A stretch of 24,864 nt of DNA from positions 1 to 24,864 of the forward strand of contig CALKIU010000034.1 of the NCBI GenBank assembly GCA_937995745.1. Direction: 5' to 3'. Positions 14,871-22,980 of this stretch are shown here, piece by piece. The position numbers and the translations under genes are program-made. The stretch is from an uncultured Bacillaceae bacterium (GTDB taxonomy: Bacteria; Bacillota; Bacilli; Bacillales; Cytobacillaceae). The notes under the pieces are model-generated. The model saw only the letters and a list, made by a program, of their open reading frames with translations, made no database searches and was not told where the DNA came from. The first letter of the stretch is position 1. Each line of letters begins with the position of its first letter.

Positions 14871-14913
14871 AAAAAAATCGGGACTTTAAACTTATGAAAG
14901 TCAAATAGTCCCG
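14871..14913 (-). terminator. Rho-independent terminator of rpoN
   Basis: On the minus strand CGGGACT pairs with AGTCCCG, and TTGACTT with AAGTTTAA inside it. This forms one long slightly bulged hairpin with a TCAT loop, followed by ATTTTTTT. It begins 6 bases after the rpoN stop. Confidence 0.88.
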
Positions 14914-14919
14914 TTGTTT

Positions 14920-16251
14920 TTAATCATACCGTTTTCGTTTTGATGATGAAGGAATGCCCAACTGGCTTCTGTATTTGGCGACCGTTCTCCTTGATACGAT
15001 GATTCCCTCCTGTTCTTTTAACAGTCGGGCAATTTGCTGGTCGGACAAAGGCTTCTGTTTTGATTCTCCGGCAATCAAGGCCGCAATGGCATCTTTTACC
15101 CGCTGCGCCGAAACAGCATCGTCGGAAACCGTATGGAGCGTGCTTGTGAAAAATGACCGCAGCTCAAATGTGCCGAACGGCGTTTCCGCATATTTTTCCC
15201 TCACGGCCCGGCTGACGGTTGACTCATGGATTCCCAATTCATCGGAAACTTCTTTCATCGTCATCGGTTTCAAATAAGACGGACCGTGCCGGAAAAAGTC
15301 CTCCTGTTTTTCCACAATTTTCCCGGTCACTTTCAGCAACGTTTCCTTCCGCTGTTCGAGACTGCGGACGAGCCAATAATAATCTTGCTGTTTTTCTTTT
15401 AAAAACCGGTTTACCTGGCGATCGTTGAATGCGGAAAAATACCGGTAGTATTCCTGGTTGAAACTGATTTTCGGAATCGTTTCATTATAAACGCTGACCA
15501 TGAGTTGATCCCCGTCCCATTTTATCACCACGTCGGGCACGATGTAGACCGGACGCTCCTCCTGAAAAGCGAGGGCCGGCCGGGGATTCAACGTTTGAAC
15601 CAAATCAAAGACTTCTTGAATTTGGGGCAATTTGATTCCCAATGTCTTTGCCAATTCGGGCCACTTTTTCTCCGCAAAAGGGGTAAAATATTCGGAAATG
15701 ATCACTTCCGCCAGTTCATTGCGTTCCGGGAGCCTTTTCAGCTGGAGCAACAGACACTCATTCAAAGAGCGTGCGCCTATTCCGGCCGGTTCCAGTTCCT
15801 GCAACATGGTTAAATACTTTTCCACGACGGACTCGGCCGTTTTCAGCTGTTTGGCCACTTCCCCGGGGCTGACGCGGAGATAACCGCTTTCATCAAGGTT
15901 TAAAATCAAATGGCGGAGAATTTTTTTGCACTCTCCATCAAGGCTGGCGGGATTCAATTGGGAAAACAAATATTCTTCCAATGTTTTCTTTTCCCCGCCG
16001 ATTTGTTCTATCCAGCTTTTCTTGTCTTTTTCAACCGGTTTGGCACTCTTTTTCGGGCGTTCCCACAGAGGATCCGCCGAATGTGAATGGTCAAATTCGA
16101 TCTGAATAAGGGGATTTTCCAACGCTTTGTTTTCCAAAAATGCGGTCAGTTCCAGGGCGGAGTACTGCAAGAGGGCAATCGCCTGGGTCAATTCCTGGGT
16201 CATGGTCAGTTGGATCGTTTGCTGCTGCATCAGGCCGGCTTTCAAACTCAT
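14920..16251 (-). CDS. rpoN: RNA polymerase sigma-54 factor
   Basis: Sigma-54 (SigL in Bacillus) directs polymerase to -24/-12 promoters that need ATP-dependent enhancer-binding activators. The 443-residue product has the glutamine-rich N-terminal activator region (LMQQQTIQLTMTQELTQAIALLQY), the core-binding domain, and the DNA-binding part with the HTH MKEVSDELGIHESTVSRAV. The C-terminal RpoN box is VSRRTVAKYRSQLGIPSS. The open frame continues upstream to 16386, but the family N-terminus begins at the ATG at 16251, which has AAGGGGTG just before it. No sigma-54-dependent operon or activator is seen in the window. A 7-bp inverted repeat (16275-16291) lies in its leader. It is followed by a strong terminator. 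Confidence 0.97.
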   Translation of the reverse strand: MSLKAGLMQQQTIQLTMTQELTQAIALLQYSALELTAFLENKALENPLIQIEFDHSHSADPLWERPKKSAKPVEKDKKSWIEQIGGEKKTLEEYLFSQLNPASLDGECKKILRHLILNLDESGYLRVSPGEVAKQLKTAESVVEKYLTMLQELEPAGIGARSLNECLLLQLKRLPERNELAEVIISEYFTPFAEKKWPELAKTLGIKLPQIQEVFDLVQTLNPRPALAFQEERPVYIVPDVVIKWDGDQLMVSVYNETIPKISFNQEYYRYFSAFNDRQVNRFLKEKQQDYYWLVRSLEQRKETLLKVTGKIVEKQEDFFRHGPSYLKPMTMKEVSDELGIHESTVSRAVREKYAETPFGTFELRSFFTSTLHTVSDDAVSAQRVKDAIAALIAGESKQKPLSDQQIARLLKEQEGIIVSRRTVAKYRSQLGIPSSSKRKRYD

Positions 16252-16274
16252 GTTTTCACCCCTTCCTTCCTCCA

Positions 16275-16291
16275 TTTTACACCATGTAAAA
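16275..16291 (-). promoter_or_regulatory. Inverted repeat upstream of rpoN
   Basis: TTTTACA and TGTAAAA form a perfect 7-bp inverted repeat with a 3-base centre, 24 bases before the rpoN start codon and overlapping possible -10 sequences (TATTTT, TAAAAT). It could be an operator or a weak hairpin. No regulator was recognised from the motif. Confidence 0.35.
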
Positions 16292-16414
16292 ATAGATAGC
16301 GTAGTAAAAAGATGCCAAAGTGTTAACAATTGCTTGTCCGTTCGCTGAAAATTCAGACTGATATAGGAGGAAAGGGCAAGAGGCACAAACGCCGGCGGCT
16401 GGCCGTTTTTTCCG

Positions 16415-16466
16415 AAAAAAAAAGGACAGACCCCGCCGCGGCTGCGCTTAAACAGCCTTTTGGCGG
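16415..16466 (-). terminator. Probable terminator of the sortase fusion gene
   Basis: On the minus strand CCGCC pairs with GGCGG, and inside it GGCTG pairs with CAGCC. A short spacer (GGTCTGTCC) leads to nine Ts. The gap between stem and T tract is longer than usual, so the call is moderate. It lies about 20 bases after the stop codon. Confidence 0.5.
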
Positions 16467-16487
16467 TTCCGCCCTTTTGTTTGAAAC

Positions 16488-19400
16488 TTACCGGTCTTCG
16501 ACCGGATATGCGTATATGACGAACCGTTTCGGCGCATTGCCGATGTAGCGGAACGGGTAACAGGTGGTCACGACCAACACTTCTTCACCCATTTTCCGCA
16601 CCACGGTTGTGTCGTCTTTGTCGACGATTTCGTAGTCCCGGAATTTGTAAGTGTAAGTTCCGTAAGGCATGTGGACGATGAACAGGTCGCCCTTTTTCAA
16701 TTTGTCGAAATTGCGGAAGACCGTGTCGCGGTGTCCGGAAATGACGATTTGTTCGCCTTGGCCGGGAAACACCGATTGTTTCAGATGGCCGACTCCCTTG
16801 TCCAGCACGTCCGGATCCGTTCCTTCGAGAATGGGCAAGCTTTTATTGAGCTTCGGGATTTCCAAGATGGCAAAGGCTTCTCCGTGTTTCGGCTCAAATT
16901 TTTCGACGGCTTCTTTTTTCTTTTCCACCAATTGTTCCGGAACGTCCGGGTCTTTCACGTCCACATTTTTGATGTCTTCATATTGTTTTTCTTCCAGTTT
17001 CACTTTGCTCTCCGCTTCTTTGAGGGCTTGCTGCTCGCCGAACTTCATGCTGAGCACGTCGTAAGCAAAGTAGGCGATGACAGCGAGCCCAATCACCACA
17101 AGAAGATTTCCGATTCTGCGGATGATTTTCTTGCGGCGCTGTTTTTCGTCTTCGGGTGCGAGCGGCGGCGCTTCGGCAGCGGGTACGGCCTCCGGTTCCG
17201 CGGCCGCCGTCAATGCCGCCTGCTGCGGTTCTTCCTTTTCCATGGGAACTGCCGCCCCGGAAATGGCGACTTCCGCCGGTTCGCAGGATTCTTGTTCGGC
17301 CGGGGCGGGCGGCTCCTCCGCTTCGGCTTCAACGACGGCCTCCTCTTCCGCTTCCGCCGCATCAGGAGGGAGTTCACGGGGCGGCTCTTCCGCTGTTTCT
17401 TCTTCCGGCGGTTCTTCCGGGGGTTCCTCTTCTTCACGTTTTTCTTCCGGTGAAACGGCCGTCTCCGGCGGGAGGGAAATCAATCCCTCCTCCAGGAGTT
17501 GTTTCACGACTTCTTTGAGGAGTTCTTTTAATTCGCCGCTTTCTAGAAGACTTTCAACGGCCAAACCCTCCGGCCGCATATCGGCAGGTTTTGCCGGCCA
17601 TTCCTCTTGCAACGGCGGCGCCTGGTTGAGCGCCTCTTCCACTGCCTCCAGCCTTTTTTCCGTGTCCCGGCGCAGGAGGGCCATTGCTCCGGTTAAATCG
17701 GACACTTGTTTTGACAGTTCTTTGATGAGAGCCAAACCTGATGGCACAAGCTTGACCACATTTTCGGCCGCTGCCAGTTTTGCGTCCGCTTCTTCACGGA
17801 GGGCGGCGATTTCCCTGTTCAGCTCTGATACTTGTTCCGACAATGCTTTTACGAACTCTTCACGGGATGGAACAAGCTTGACCGTATTTTCGAGGGCCGC
17901 TAGCTTGGCCGCCGTCTCTTGGCGGAGAGCGGTGATTTCACCGGTCATACCCGTCATTTGTTCCGAGAATGCCTGCAGCAGTTCTTCCCGCGATGGAACA
18001 AGTTTCAGCACATTTTCGAGCGCCGCAAATTTCGCTTCCGCGTCTTCGCGAAGGGCGGCGATCTCGCCGGTCATGCCTGTCGCTTGTTCCTTCAGTGCTT
18101 GCAGCAGTTCTTCCCGCGACGGAACAAGTTTCACCGCATTTTCCATCGCCGCGAACTTCGCTTCCGCTTTCTCATGAAGAACGGCAATCTTGCCGGCCAT
18201 TCCCGCCGCTTGCTTCGTCAGCGCCTCCAGCAGCTCTTCACGGGATGGAACAAGCTTCACCGCATTTTCCATCGCCGCAAATTTCGCTTCCGCGTCTTCG
18301 CGAAGGGCGGCGATCTCGCCGGTCATCCCCGATACTTGCTCCGACAGCAGTTTGAGCAACTCTTCCCCTGACGGAACAAGCTTCATCGCATCTTCCACAG
18401 CGGCCAGTTTCGTTTCCGTATCTTCCATTCGCTCCCTGAGAGCGGCAATTTCATCCGTTAATCCGGACACCCGCTCCGCCAATGCGTTTAGCTGTCCGGT
18501 CAGGTTGAGGACGGACTCTTCCGATTGATGCAATGTTTCAAGAAGCGTTTCATTTTGTTTTTTCCACTCGGCCGACCATTGTGAAGTTTTTTCCGCTTCT
18601 TTTTCGCGGAATTGTTTGACAGCTTCTAGCAATTCATTGGCCGCTTTTTGCAATATTTGTTGCTCAATGATGTTTCCAAACGCGGCTGCCTGGCTGCCGG
18701 CCGCAAATTTTGCCGCCGCAGCCCCGAGTGATGCAACCGCCGTCAAATCTTTGCTTTTTCTTCTGCCCCGCTTCTGTTCTTCTTCCCCGTACGCGGGAGG
18801 CATTTCCGCCGTTTCCTCTTCACCGGCGGTTGCTCCTGCTGCGTCTTTTTCCTTTTCTTTGCCAGACGGCGGCGGAGGGGCAGTTTCTCCCGTCTCCGTT
18901 TCCGTTCCCCCGTCTTGAGCGGACTCTGAGTCTTTTAATCCATGAATCTGTTCTTCTTTTTCCCCGGAAACCTCCGAATCTCCCAAACCGGCATCCCCTG
19001 TTAAAACGGCCGGTGTTACACCGGGGGCGCCAGTTTCCCCCGCAGCCTCCGAAATTTCCGGAGCGGTTGCGCCCGGCTCTTCGCCGGCATGGACAAGTTT
19101 ATAATATTGGCAATATGCGGATAAATGGGCCGCGATATCGCCGATGCCTACCCGGAACGATTCGGTGCGGTTGAAAAAACTGCCCGTGATCCGCCGCGGG
19201 TTTTTATAATAGATGGCCAACTCCGGGTAAAAGAAGCCGTTTCGCAGCTGCTCCGCATTCTTCCGGAGGGTTTCTTCCGCTTTCCGTTCCAGCGCGGCCA
19301 GGGACTCGGCTGAATATTCCCCGCCGGCAGCCGCGATTTCTGGATGCCGCAGCAATTGACAGCCTTCATTGAGCGCCTGCAAATGGACCGGGTCTGTCAT

Positions 19401-20741
19401 CTCCTGCCGCTTGACATATTCAAGCGTCTGCACAAGGAGATCCAAGCCCAATTTAAAATATTCCGCTTCGGGGCGGATTTTGGCCATTTCGTTGACGCAG
19501 GCCCCGAGCCAAATGTCCGGCTTGTTCCAATCATTCTTTTTAATAAAATAGTCCAACGCTTTTTCAGCGGCTTCTAACCACGTTTCATCTGTATCAATTT
19601 GATACAAACGGAGCAGAGCCAGCGCCGCTTCCGCATCATAAGTACCGGTGCGGTGCGGTCTATTTGCGTCCAATGCGGGAATCCGGAGAACTTGGGCAAA
19701 GTTTCCTTCACTTTGCTGCCATTTTACGATGCCGCCGGCCAACTTTTTCGCCGCTGGAAGATAAGAATCGTCCTTGAAAACTTGCGTGTATGTAACGATG
19801 GCGCGTATCGCCGCGGCAGCGCCGCCGGGGGAAACTTCCGGTTGATCCGATCCCGCGCGTTCCATTACATAGGCAAAACCTTCTTTTTCATCCGTAAAAA
19901 TGCCTTCCCGGACGAGATAATCAAGCCCTCGCTTTATGGCGCCGGCCGCATGTTCGTCCGGAAATATATCGTACGCCTCCGCCATGGCGGCAAGGGCATG
20001 GGCATGGCGGCGCATATCGTACCCCGTTATTTCTTTATCGGAGCACGGATCATAGCCGTATGTCAGTTTTCCGTCCTTTTGGCACGCTTTTGCCATGTAA
20101 TTCATGGCGCCGGCAATCATTTTTTCAAGTTCGCCACGGGTCAATGCGGTATTTCTTCTTCCGTTGTCCAGCCGGCCGTTTTTAAGAAAGTAAATATGTT
20201 CTGCTTCCAAAAAAACGCTTTGTGTCGTAAAAATCGTCACCGATTGAACATCATTAAAATTCAGGGCGGAAATTCCCGGTCTGCATTCCGCCACATAATG
20301 TTTAATATTGCGGGGATTTAAATAGGCGCGGCCTGTTTTTTCATGAAATTGGATGAAGTTGTTGGCATTCACCTCTTGCTCGAGAAAAGCAAGTTTAAAT
20401 TGCCTGTCCAGACTGATACCAAAGCGAAAATGATTTCTCTTCGTAACGGAAACGAGTTTTAAGAACCGGGGGATGGAGAGTGTGGATTGTCTGTCAACCC
20501 AGTCAATCTTCAAATATTCAACCGGCGCCGGGTCAATGGCAAAATAATGCACGGCCTGTTGATATAGGGAATCCCATGCTTCGCGGAAATCTTTTTTGTT
20601 GGCGGAAAAAACGACCGCACGCTTATCCTTGTAACCGAGGGAAAGAAATAAAATGTTTGCCCTTCTTTTTGATAATTGATCAAATGAGTCCGTCTTTTGT
20701 ATTTCTTCGTACAATCTTTCCATGAGGCCAGAAAAATTCAT
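16488..20741 (-). CDS. Giant sortase fusion: toroid domain, coiled coil, TM, class D-like sortase
   Basis: This is a 1417-residue multidomain protein. Residues 1-200 are unrecognised. About 202-550 is an alpha-helical toroid resembling six-hairpin glycosidase/epimerase folds (TGYDMRRHAHALAAMAEAY, RTGTYDAEAALALLRLY). About 551-690 is an acidic linker ending in KRGRRKSK. About 700-1037 is helical and ends in six 42-residue repeats (786-1037). About 1090-1199 is rich in Pro, Glu and Ala. After KQRRKKIIRR comes one membrane segment (1213-1229), then a sortase domain with H1337 (SGHRDT), C1394 (TTCYPF) and R1406 (KRFVIYA). Sortases anchor LPxTx proteins to the wall; normal class D enzymes have about 200 residues. 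There is no N-terminal signal peptide, and the basic flank precedes the membrane segment. The sortase should therefore be outside and some 1200 residues inside the cell. The ATG has AGGGGGT upstream. It follows the LPDTA protein gene by 103 bases. Confidence 0.9.
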   Translation of the reverse strand: MNFSGLMERLYEEIQKTDSFDQLSKRRANILFLSLGYKDKRAVVFSANKKDFREAWDSLYQQAVHYFAIDPAPVEYLKIDWVDRQSTLSIPRFLKLVSVTKRNHFRFGISLDRQFKLAFLEQEVNANNFIQFHEKTGRAYLNPRNIKHYVAECRPGISALNFNDVQSVTIFTTQSVFLEAEHIYFLKNGRLDNGRRNTALTRGELEKMIAGAMNYMAKACQKDGKLTYGYDPCSDKEITGYDMRRHAHALAAMAEAYDIFPDEHAAGAIKRGLDYLVREGIFTDEKEGFAYVMERAGSDQPEVSPGGAAAAIRAIVTYTQVFKDDSYLPAAKKLAGGIVKWQQSEGNFAQVLRIPALDANRPHRTGTYDAEAALALLRLYQIDTDETWLEAAEKALDYFIKKNDWNKPDIWLGACVNEMAKIRPEAEYFKLGLDLLVQTLEYVKRQEMTDPVHLQALNEGCQLLRHPEIAAAGGEYSAESLAALERKAEETLRKNAEQLRNGFFYPELAIYYKNPRRITGSFFNRTESFRVGIGDIAAHLSAYCQYYKLVHAGEEPGATAPEISEAAGETGAPGVTPAVLTGDAGLGDSEVSGEKEEQIHGLKDSESAQDGGTETETGETAPPPPSGKEKEKDAAGATAGEEETAEMPPAYGEEEQKRGRRKSKDLTAVASLGAAAAKFAAGSQAAAFGNIIEQQILQKAANELLEAVKQFREKEAEKTSQWSAEWKKQNETLLETLHQSEESVLNLTGQLNALAERVSGLTDEIAALRERMEDTETKLAAVEDAMKLVPSGEELLKLLSEQVSGMTGEIAALREDAEAKFAAMENAVKLVPSREELLEALTKQAAGMAGKIAVLHEKAEAKFAAMENAVKLVPSREELLQALKEQATGMTGEIAALREDAEAKFAALENVLKLVPSREELLQAFSEQMTGMTGEITALRQETAAKLAALENTVKLVPSREEFVKALSEQVSELNREIAALREEADAKLAAAENVVKLVPSGLALIKELSKQVSDLTGAMALLRRDTEKRLEAVEEALNQAPPLQEEWPAKPADMRPEGLAVESLLESGELKELLKEVVKQLLEEGLISLPPETAVSPEEKREEEEPPEEPPEEETAEEPPRELPPDAAEAEEEAVVEAEAEEPPAPAEQESCEPAEVAISGAAVPMEKEEPQQAALTAAAEPEAVPAAEAPPLAPEDEKQRRKKIIRRIGNLLVVIGLAVIAYFAYDVLSMKFGEQQALKEAESKVKLEEKQYEDIKNVDVKDPDVPEQLVEKKKEAVEKFEPKHGEAFAILEIPKLNKSLPILEGTDPDVLDKGVGHLKQSVFPGQGEQIVISGHRDTVFRNFDKLKKGDLFIVHMPYGTYTYKFRDYEIVDKDDTTVVRKMGEEVLVVTTCYPFRYIGNAPKRFVIYAYPVEDR
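17631..18386 (-). repeat. Six tandem 126-bp repeats (42 residues each) in the sortase fusion
   Basis: The motif KLVPSREELL recurs at exact 126-bp steps; the shared ACAAG in the plus strand starts at 17746, 17872, 17998, 18124, 18250 and 18376. Each unit encodes 42 residues, six heptads, of the form xKLVPSREELLxAL with a following TGEIAALREDAEAKFAA segment. A degenerate partial copy precedes the array (GLTDEIAALRERMEDTETKLAA). The inner copies are most alike, the outer ones diverge, as expected when arrays grow by recombination. The product should be a rigid coiled-coil rod or oligomerisation segment. Confidence 0.93.
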
Positions 20742-20786
20742 ATACTATACCCCCTATTACAGGATGCAGACCATGTCATGAATGAA

Positions 20787-20825
20787 GAAGAAGCAAACGC
20801 TTGAAGGTCAAGCATTTGCTTCTTC
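20787..20825 (-). other. Strong stem-loop between surface protein and sortase genes
   Basis: GAAGAAGCAAA pairs with TTTGCTTCTTC (11 bp) and, after a single mismatch, GCTTGA pairs with TCAAGC, with an AGG loop. No T tract follows on the minus strand (only TTCTTCATTC), so it is at best a leaky terminator. It begins 20 bases after the surface protein stop and ends 46 bases before the sortase start. It may stabilise the upstream message or reduce expression of the sortase relative to its substrate. Confidence 0.6.
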
Positions 20826-20844
20826 ACTGCCAATATTCAACCGA

Positions 20845-22215
20845 TTATTCTCCCCTGCCGTAGAAACGGGCGGCAATTCCGGCAACCAATGCGGCAAGGC
20901 CTGCCAAGCCGATTGTTCCTGCGGCTGTTGCCGTGTCAGGAAGTTTGATTCCGGGTTTTTCCGGCTTTTTCGGCTCTTCAGGTTGTTTAGGCTGTTCAGG
21001 CTGCTTGGGCTCTTCAGGCTTCTTAGGCTCTTCCGGTTCAGGTGCCGGCTCTTCTTTCTTGCCTTCTTTGAACACGATCGTGTCATAGTTGACAAAGCTG
21101 CTGAGAACGTCGATCGTGACGGCGCTCGCATTCACACCTTCACCGAATACTTTCACTTCGGCATCCTTGCCGATGGCGGGCTTATCAACTGTCAATGGAA
21201 CTTCGACAGTTGTTTTGCCCAATACTTGCAAGGTTACAAGGAAATCGGCCAAGTTCAATACCGTGCCTGTTACTTGGGCAAGTACGTCTTCAACGGCAAC
21301 GACCAATGTGTCGATGACAGAGAATACCAACCCATTGGGACCCACTAATGAATTCAAAGTTTCGCCTAAGAGGTCATCCAATGTTTTGCCAAGAAGACCG
21401 AGCAGTTCTCCAACCAGCGGAAGATCTCCGACAATCGGAATGTTGCCGACTTGTGAAAGATCAACCTTGATTCCCAAAGCTTTCACAGCATTTAATACAT
21501 CCTTGAGCAGTTTTACAACAACGTCATTGACGGTTGTGGCTAAACGCTGGCCGAGAGCATCCGTAAAGTTGATGATCAGTTCACCATGCTCTCCGACAAC
21601 CACGTCAACATCGCCTTCATATACTGTCAAATCAACCAATGCCTGACCTAAGTTTTCCAAAGCGGAAATCGCATTTTCAAGTTCTTGGAGGCCTTGAATG
21701 TCAATAATAGGAAGCAACGGTTTCAGCAACGTATCGTTCACTTCTTTAACAGCGCCTACCAATGTTCCTACCGTTTGGTTTAATGTTTTTGTCAAATCAT
21801 TAATCAAGTTAATCAATGCCGGAATTTGATCCAAGGTAATCGGCAAGAGTTCCGCTCTGACGTGGGCTTTGCCGGCCGGATGCCATTTTCCTGTGCTTGC
21901 CAGTTCCTGGGCGTAGAAGATCACTGTTTTGTCCGGGTTGACTAACTCAACGTCAGCTACACCCGTTCCCGTTAATTTCAAATTTAAAGTATACGGGCCA
22001 GTGCCTTCCACATTGCCAAGGTCTGCATCAACAGTCACATTTCTCAGCAAGTTGATATCCACCAAACTCTCCGCATGAGCAACATTTTTGTCGGAAGCGA
22101 CGAGAGCGCTGTAAGCCGTTGTGCTCACGGCGAGAATCACGGCAAGGAACGAAGTGAAAAGAATTTTTCCGATCTTTTTGCGAAATCCCCTATTCACCAA
22201 ACTTTTCGAAGACAT
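20845..22215 (-). CDS. Secreted LPDTA-anchored surface protein, adhesin-like
   Basis: The 456-residue protein is exported and probably covalently linked to the wall. Residues 1-48 form a long Sec signal peptide (basic RGFRKKIGK, hydrophobic core, likely cut after AHA). The body (about 49-380) is rich in Leu, Val, Gly and Asp, with repeated amphipathic helices and short beta segments. It is unlike any enzyme I recognise and resembles low-complexity adhesive domains of Gram-positive surface proteins. A proline/lysine/glutamate spacer (EEPKKPEEPKQPEQPKQPEE) follows. The C-terminus is a sorting signal: LPDTA at 425-429, a hydrophobic stretch and the charged tail RFYGRGE. LPxTA-type motifs are the kind recognised by class D sortases, and a class D-like sortase is encoded next downstream. 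The ATG has AAAGGGGTG 5 bases upstream. The exact function is unknown. Confidence 0.9.
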   Translation of the reverse strand: MSSKSLVNRGFRKKIGKILFTSFLAVILAVSTTAYSALVASDKNVAHAESLVDINLLRNVTVDADLGNVEGTGPYTLNLKLTGTGVADVELVNPDKTVIFYAQELASTGKWHPAGKAHVRAELLPITLDQIPALINLINDLTKTLNQTVGTLVGAVKEVNDTLLKPLLPIIDIQGLQELENAISALENLGQALVDLTVYEGDVDVVVGEHGELIINFTDALGQRLATTVNDVVVKLLKDVLNAVKALGIKVDLSQVGNIPIVGDLPLVGELLGLLGKTLDDLLGETLNSLVGPNGLVFSVIDTLVVAVEDVLAQVTGTVLNLADFLVTLQVLGKTTVEVPLTVDKPAIGKDAEVKVFGEGVNASAVTIDVLSSFVNYDTIVFKEGKKEEPAPEPEEPKKPEEPKQPEQPKQPEEPKKPEKPGIKLPDTATAAGTIGLAGLAALVAGIAARFYGRGE

Positions 22216-22920
22216 GGTTACACCCCTTTATCTCTGTTTTCAGGCCCAATGAATGCCATGCTGCCGGCATAACCAACAGACAAAAACAAAAAACATCCGG
22301 GAACTTCCCGCTGGAAAACCACTTATGGCAAATATTTCCTCAGCAAAAGGACCCTATTTTTGCTAGTTCGATAGAAACCCTCCTTTTTATCCGAATTTTG
22401 GAATAAGAAAGGGAAGAAATCGGGTCTAATTATCTAAAATCTTCTACTATATCCATTCCAAGTCCCTTTCTTCCTTCCAAAATATTCATAATATTTTAGA
22501 ATAATATTATTTCTTCATAATATTATATATATGGTTCAAAAGGACTTTACAAGACATTAGTCACTTTTTTCGAATACTTGTCAATATTTGTTCAAAATGG
22601 TTTATACTTTTTATTTCCAAATTTGTGATTTTTCTGCTCTAGTCGTCACGAATCTATCAATATAAACCGCTATTTTACAAGGTTTTTAGCTTAAATGTTA
22701 TATTTTTCATTGGAAATTTGTCATTTGAAGATTCATTCATTTCTGACATTAATTTCTTTACATGTGAAATAAATATGGGTGTTTGATGTGAAAAAAGAGT
22801 GCCAAATAAGAAAAAAGTTTGCAGACAGCCGCACGCCACTAGTAATTGCTTCTTATTTCATGAAAATATAAAACGCTCAACTATGCCTTAAGACAGACAG
22901 GCGTAAAATAAAAAAAGGAC
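22216..22920. other. AT-rich noncoding region upstream of the surface protein gene
   Basis: About 700 bases with no credible gene. On the minus strand there are two candidate promoters for the surface protein gene. One is TTGTAA (22547-22552), 17 bp, TATATA (22524-22529). The other is a perfect TTGACA (22579-22584) with ACTAAT 17 bp on. Either implies a leader of about 300 bases or more. The 10-bp palindrome ATAATATTAT occurs twice (22501-22510, 22517-22526). A GC-rich island near 22820-22850 is enclosed by a 9-bp inverted repeat (22804-22812 and 22850-22858). Confidence 0.5.
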
Positions 22921-22927
22921 TTTGGCA

Positions 22928-22961
22928 ATAAAAAATCCGCACCCCCTCAATGGGCTGCGGA
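22928..22961 (-). terminator. Rho-independent terminator of the 123-residue gene
   Basis: On the minus strand TCCGCA pairs with TGCGGA, extended by GCC/GGG pairings with one mismatch, and is followed by a run of Ts. An outer 8-bp inverted repeat (TTTGGCAA at 22921-22928, TTGCCAAA at 22970-22977) encloses it. It lies 20 bases after the stop codon. Confidence 0.85.
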
Positions 22962-22980
22962 CCTGCAACTTGCCAAATCG

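Noticed and set aside
17077..18528. Long plus-strand frames opposite the sortase fusion gene, such as one of 366 residues rich in serine and alanine
   Set aside because: They are antisense shadows of the GC-rich repeats; the minus-strand frame is longer and has recognisable domains, repeats and a ribosome binding site.
20787..20825. Rho-independent terminator between surface protein and sortase genes
   Set aside because: The stem is very strong but no T tract follows on the transcribed strand, so it is listed as a stem-loop rather than a terminator.
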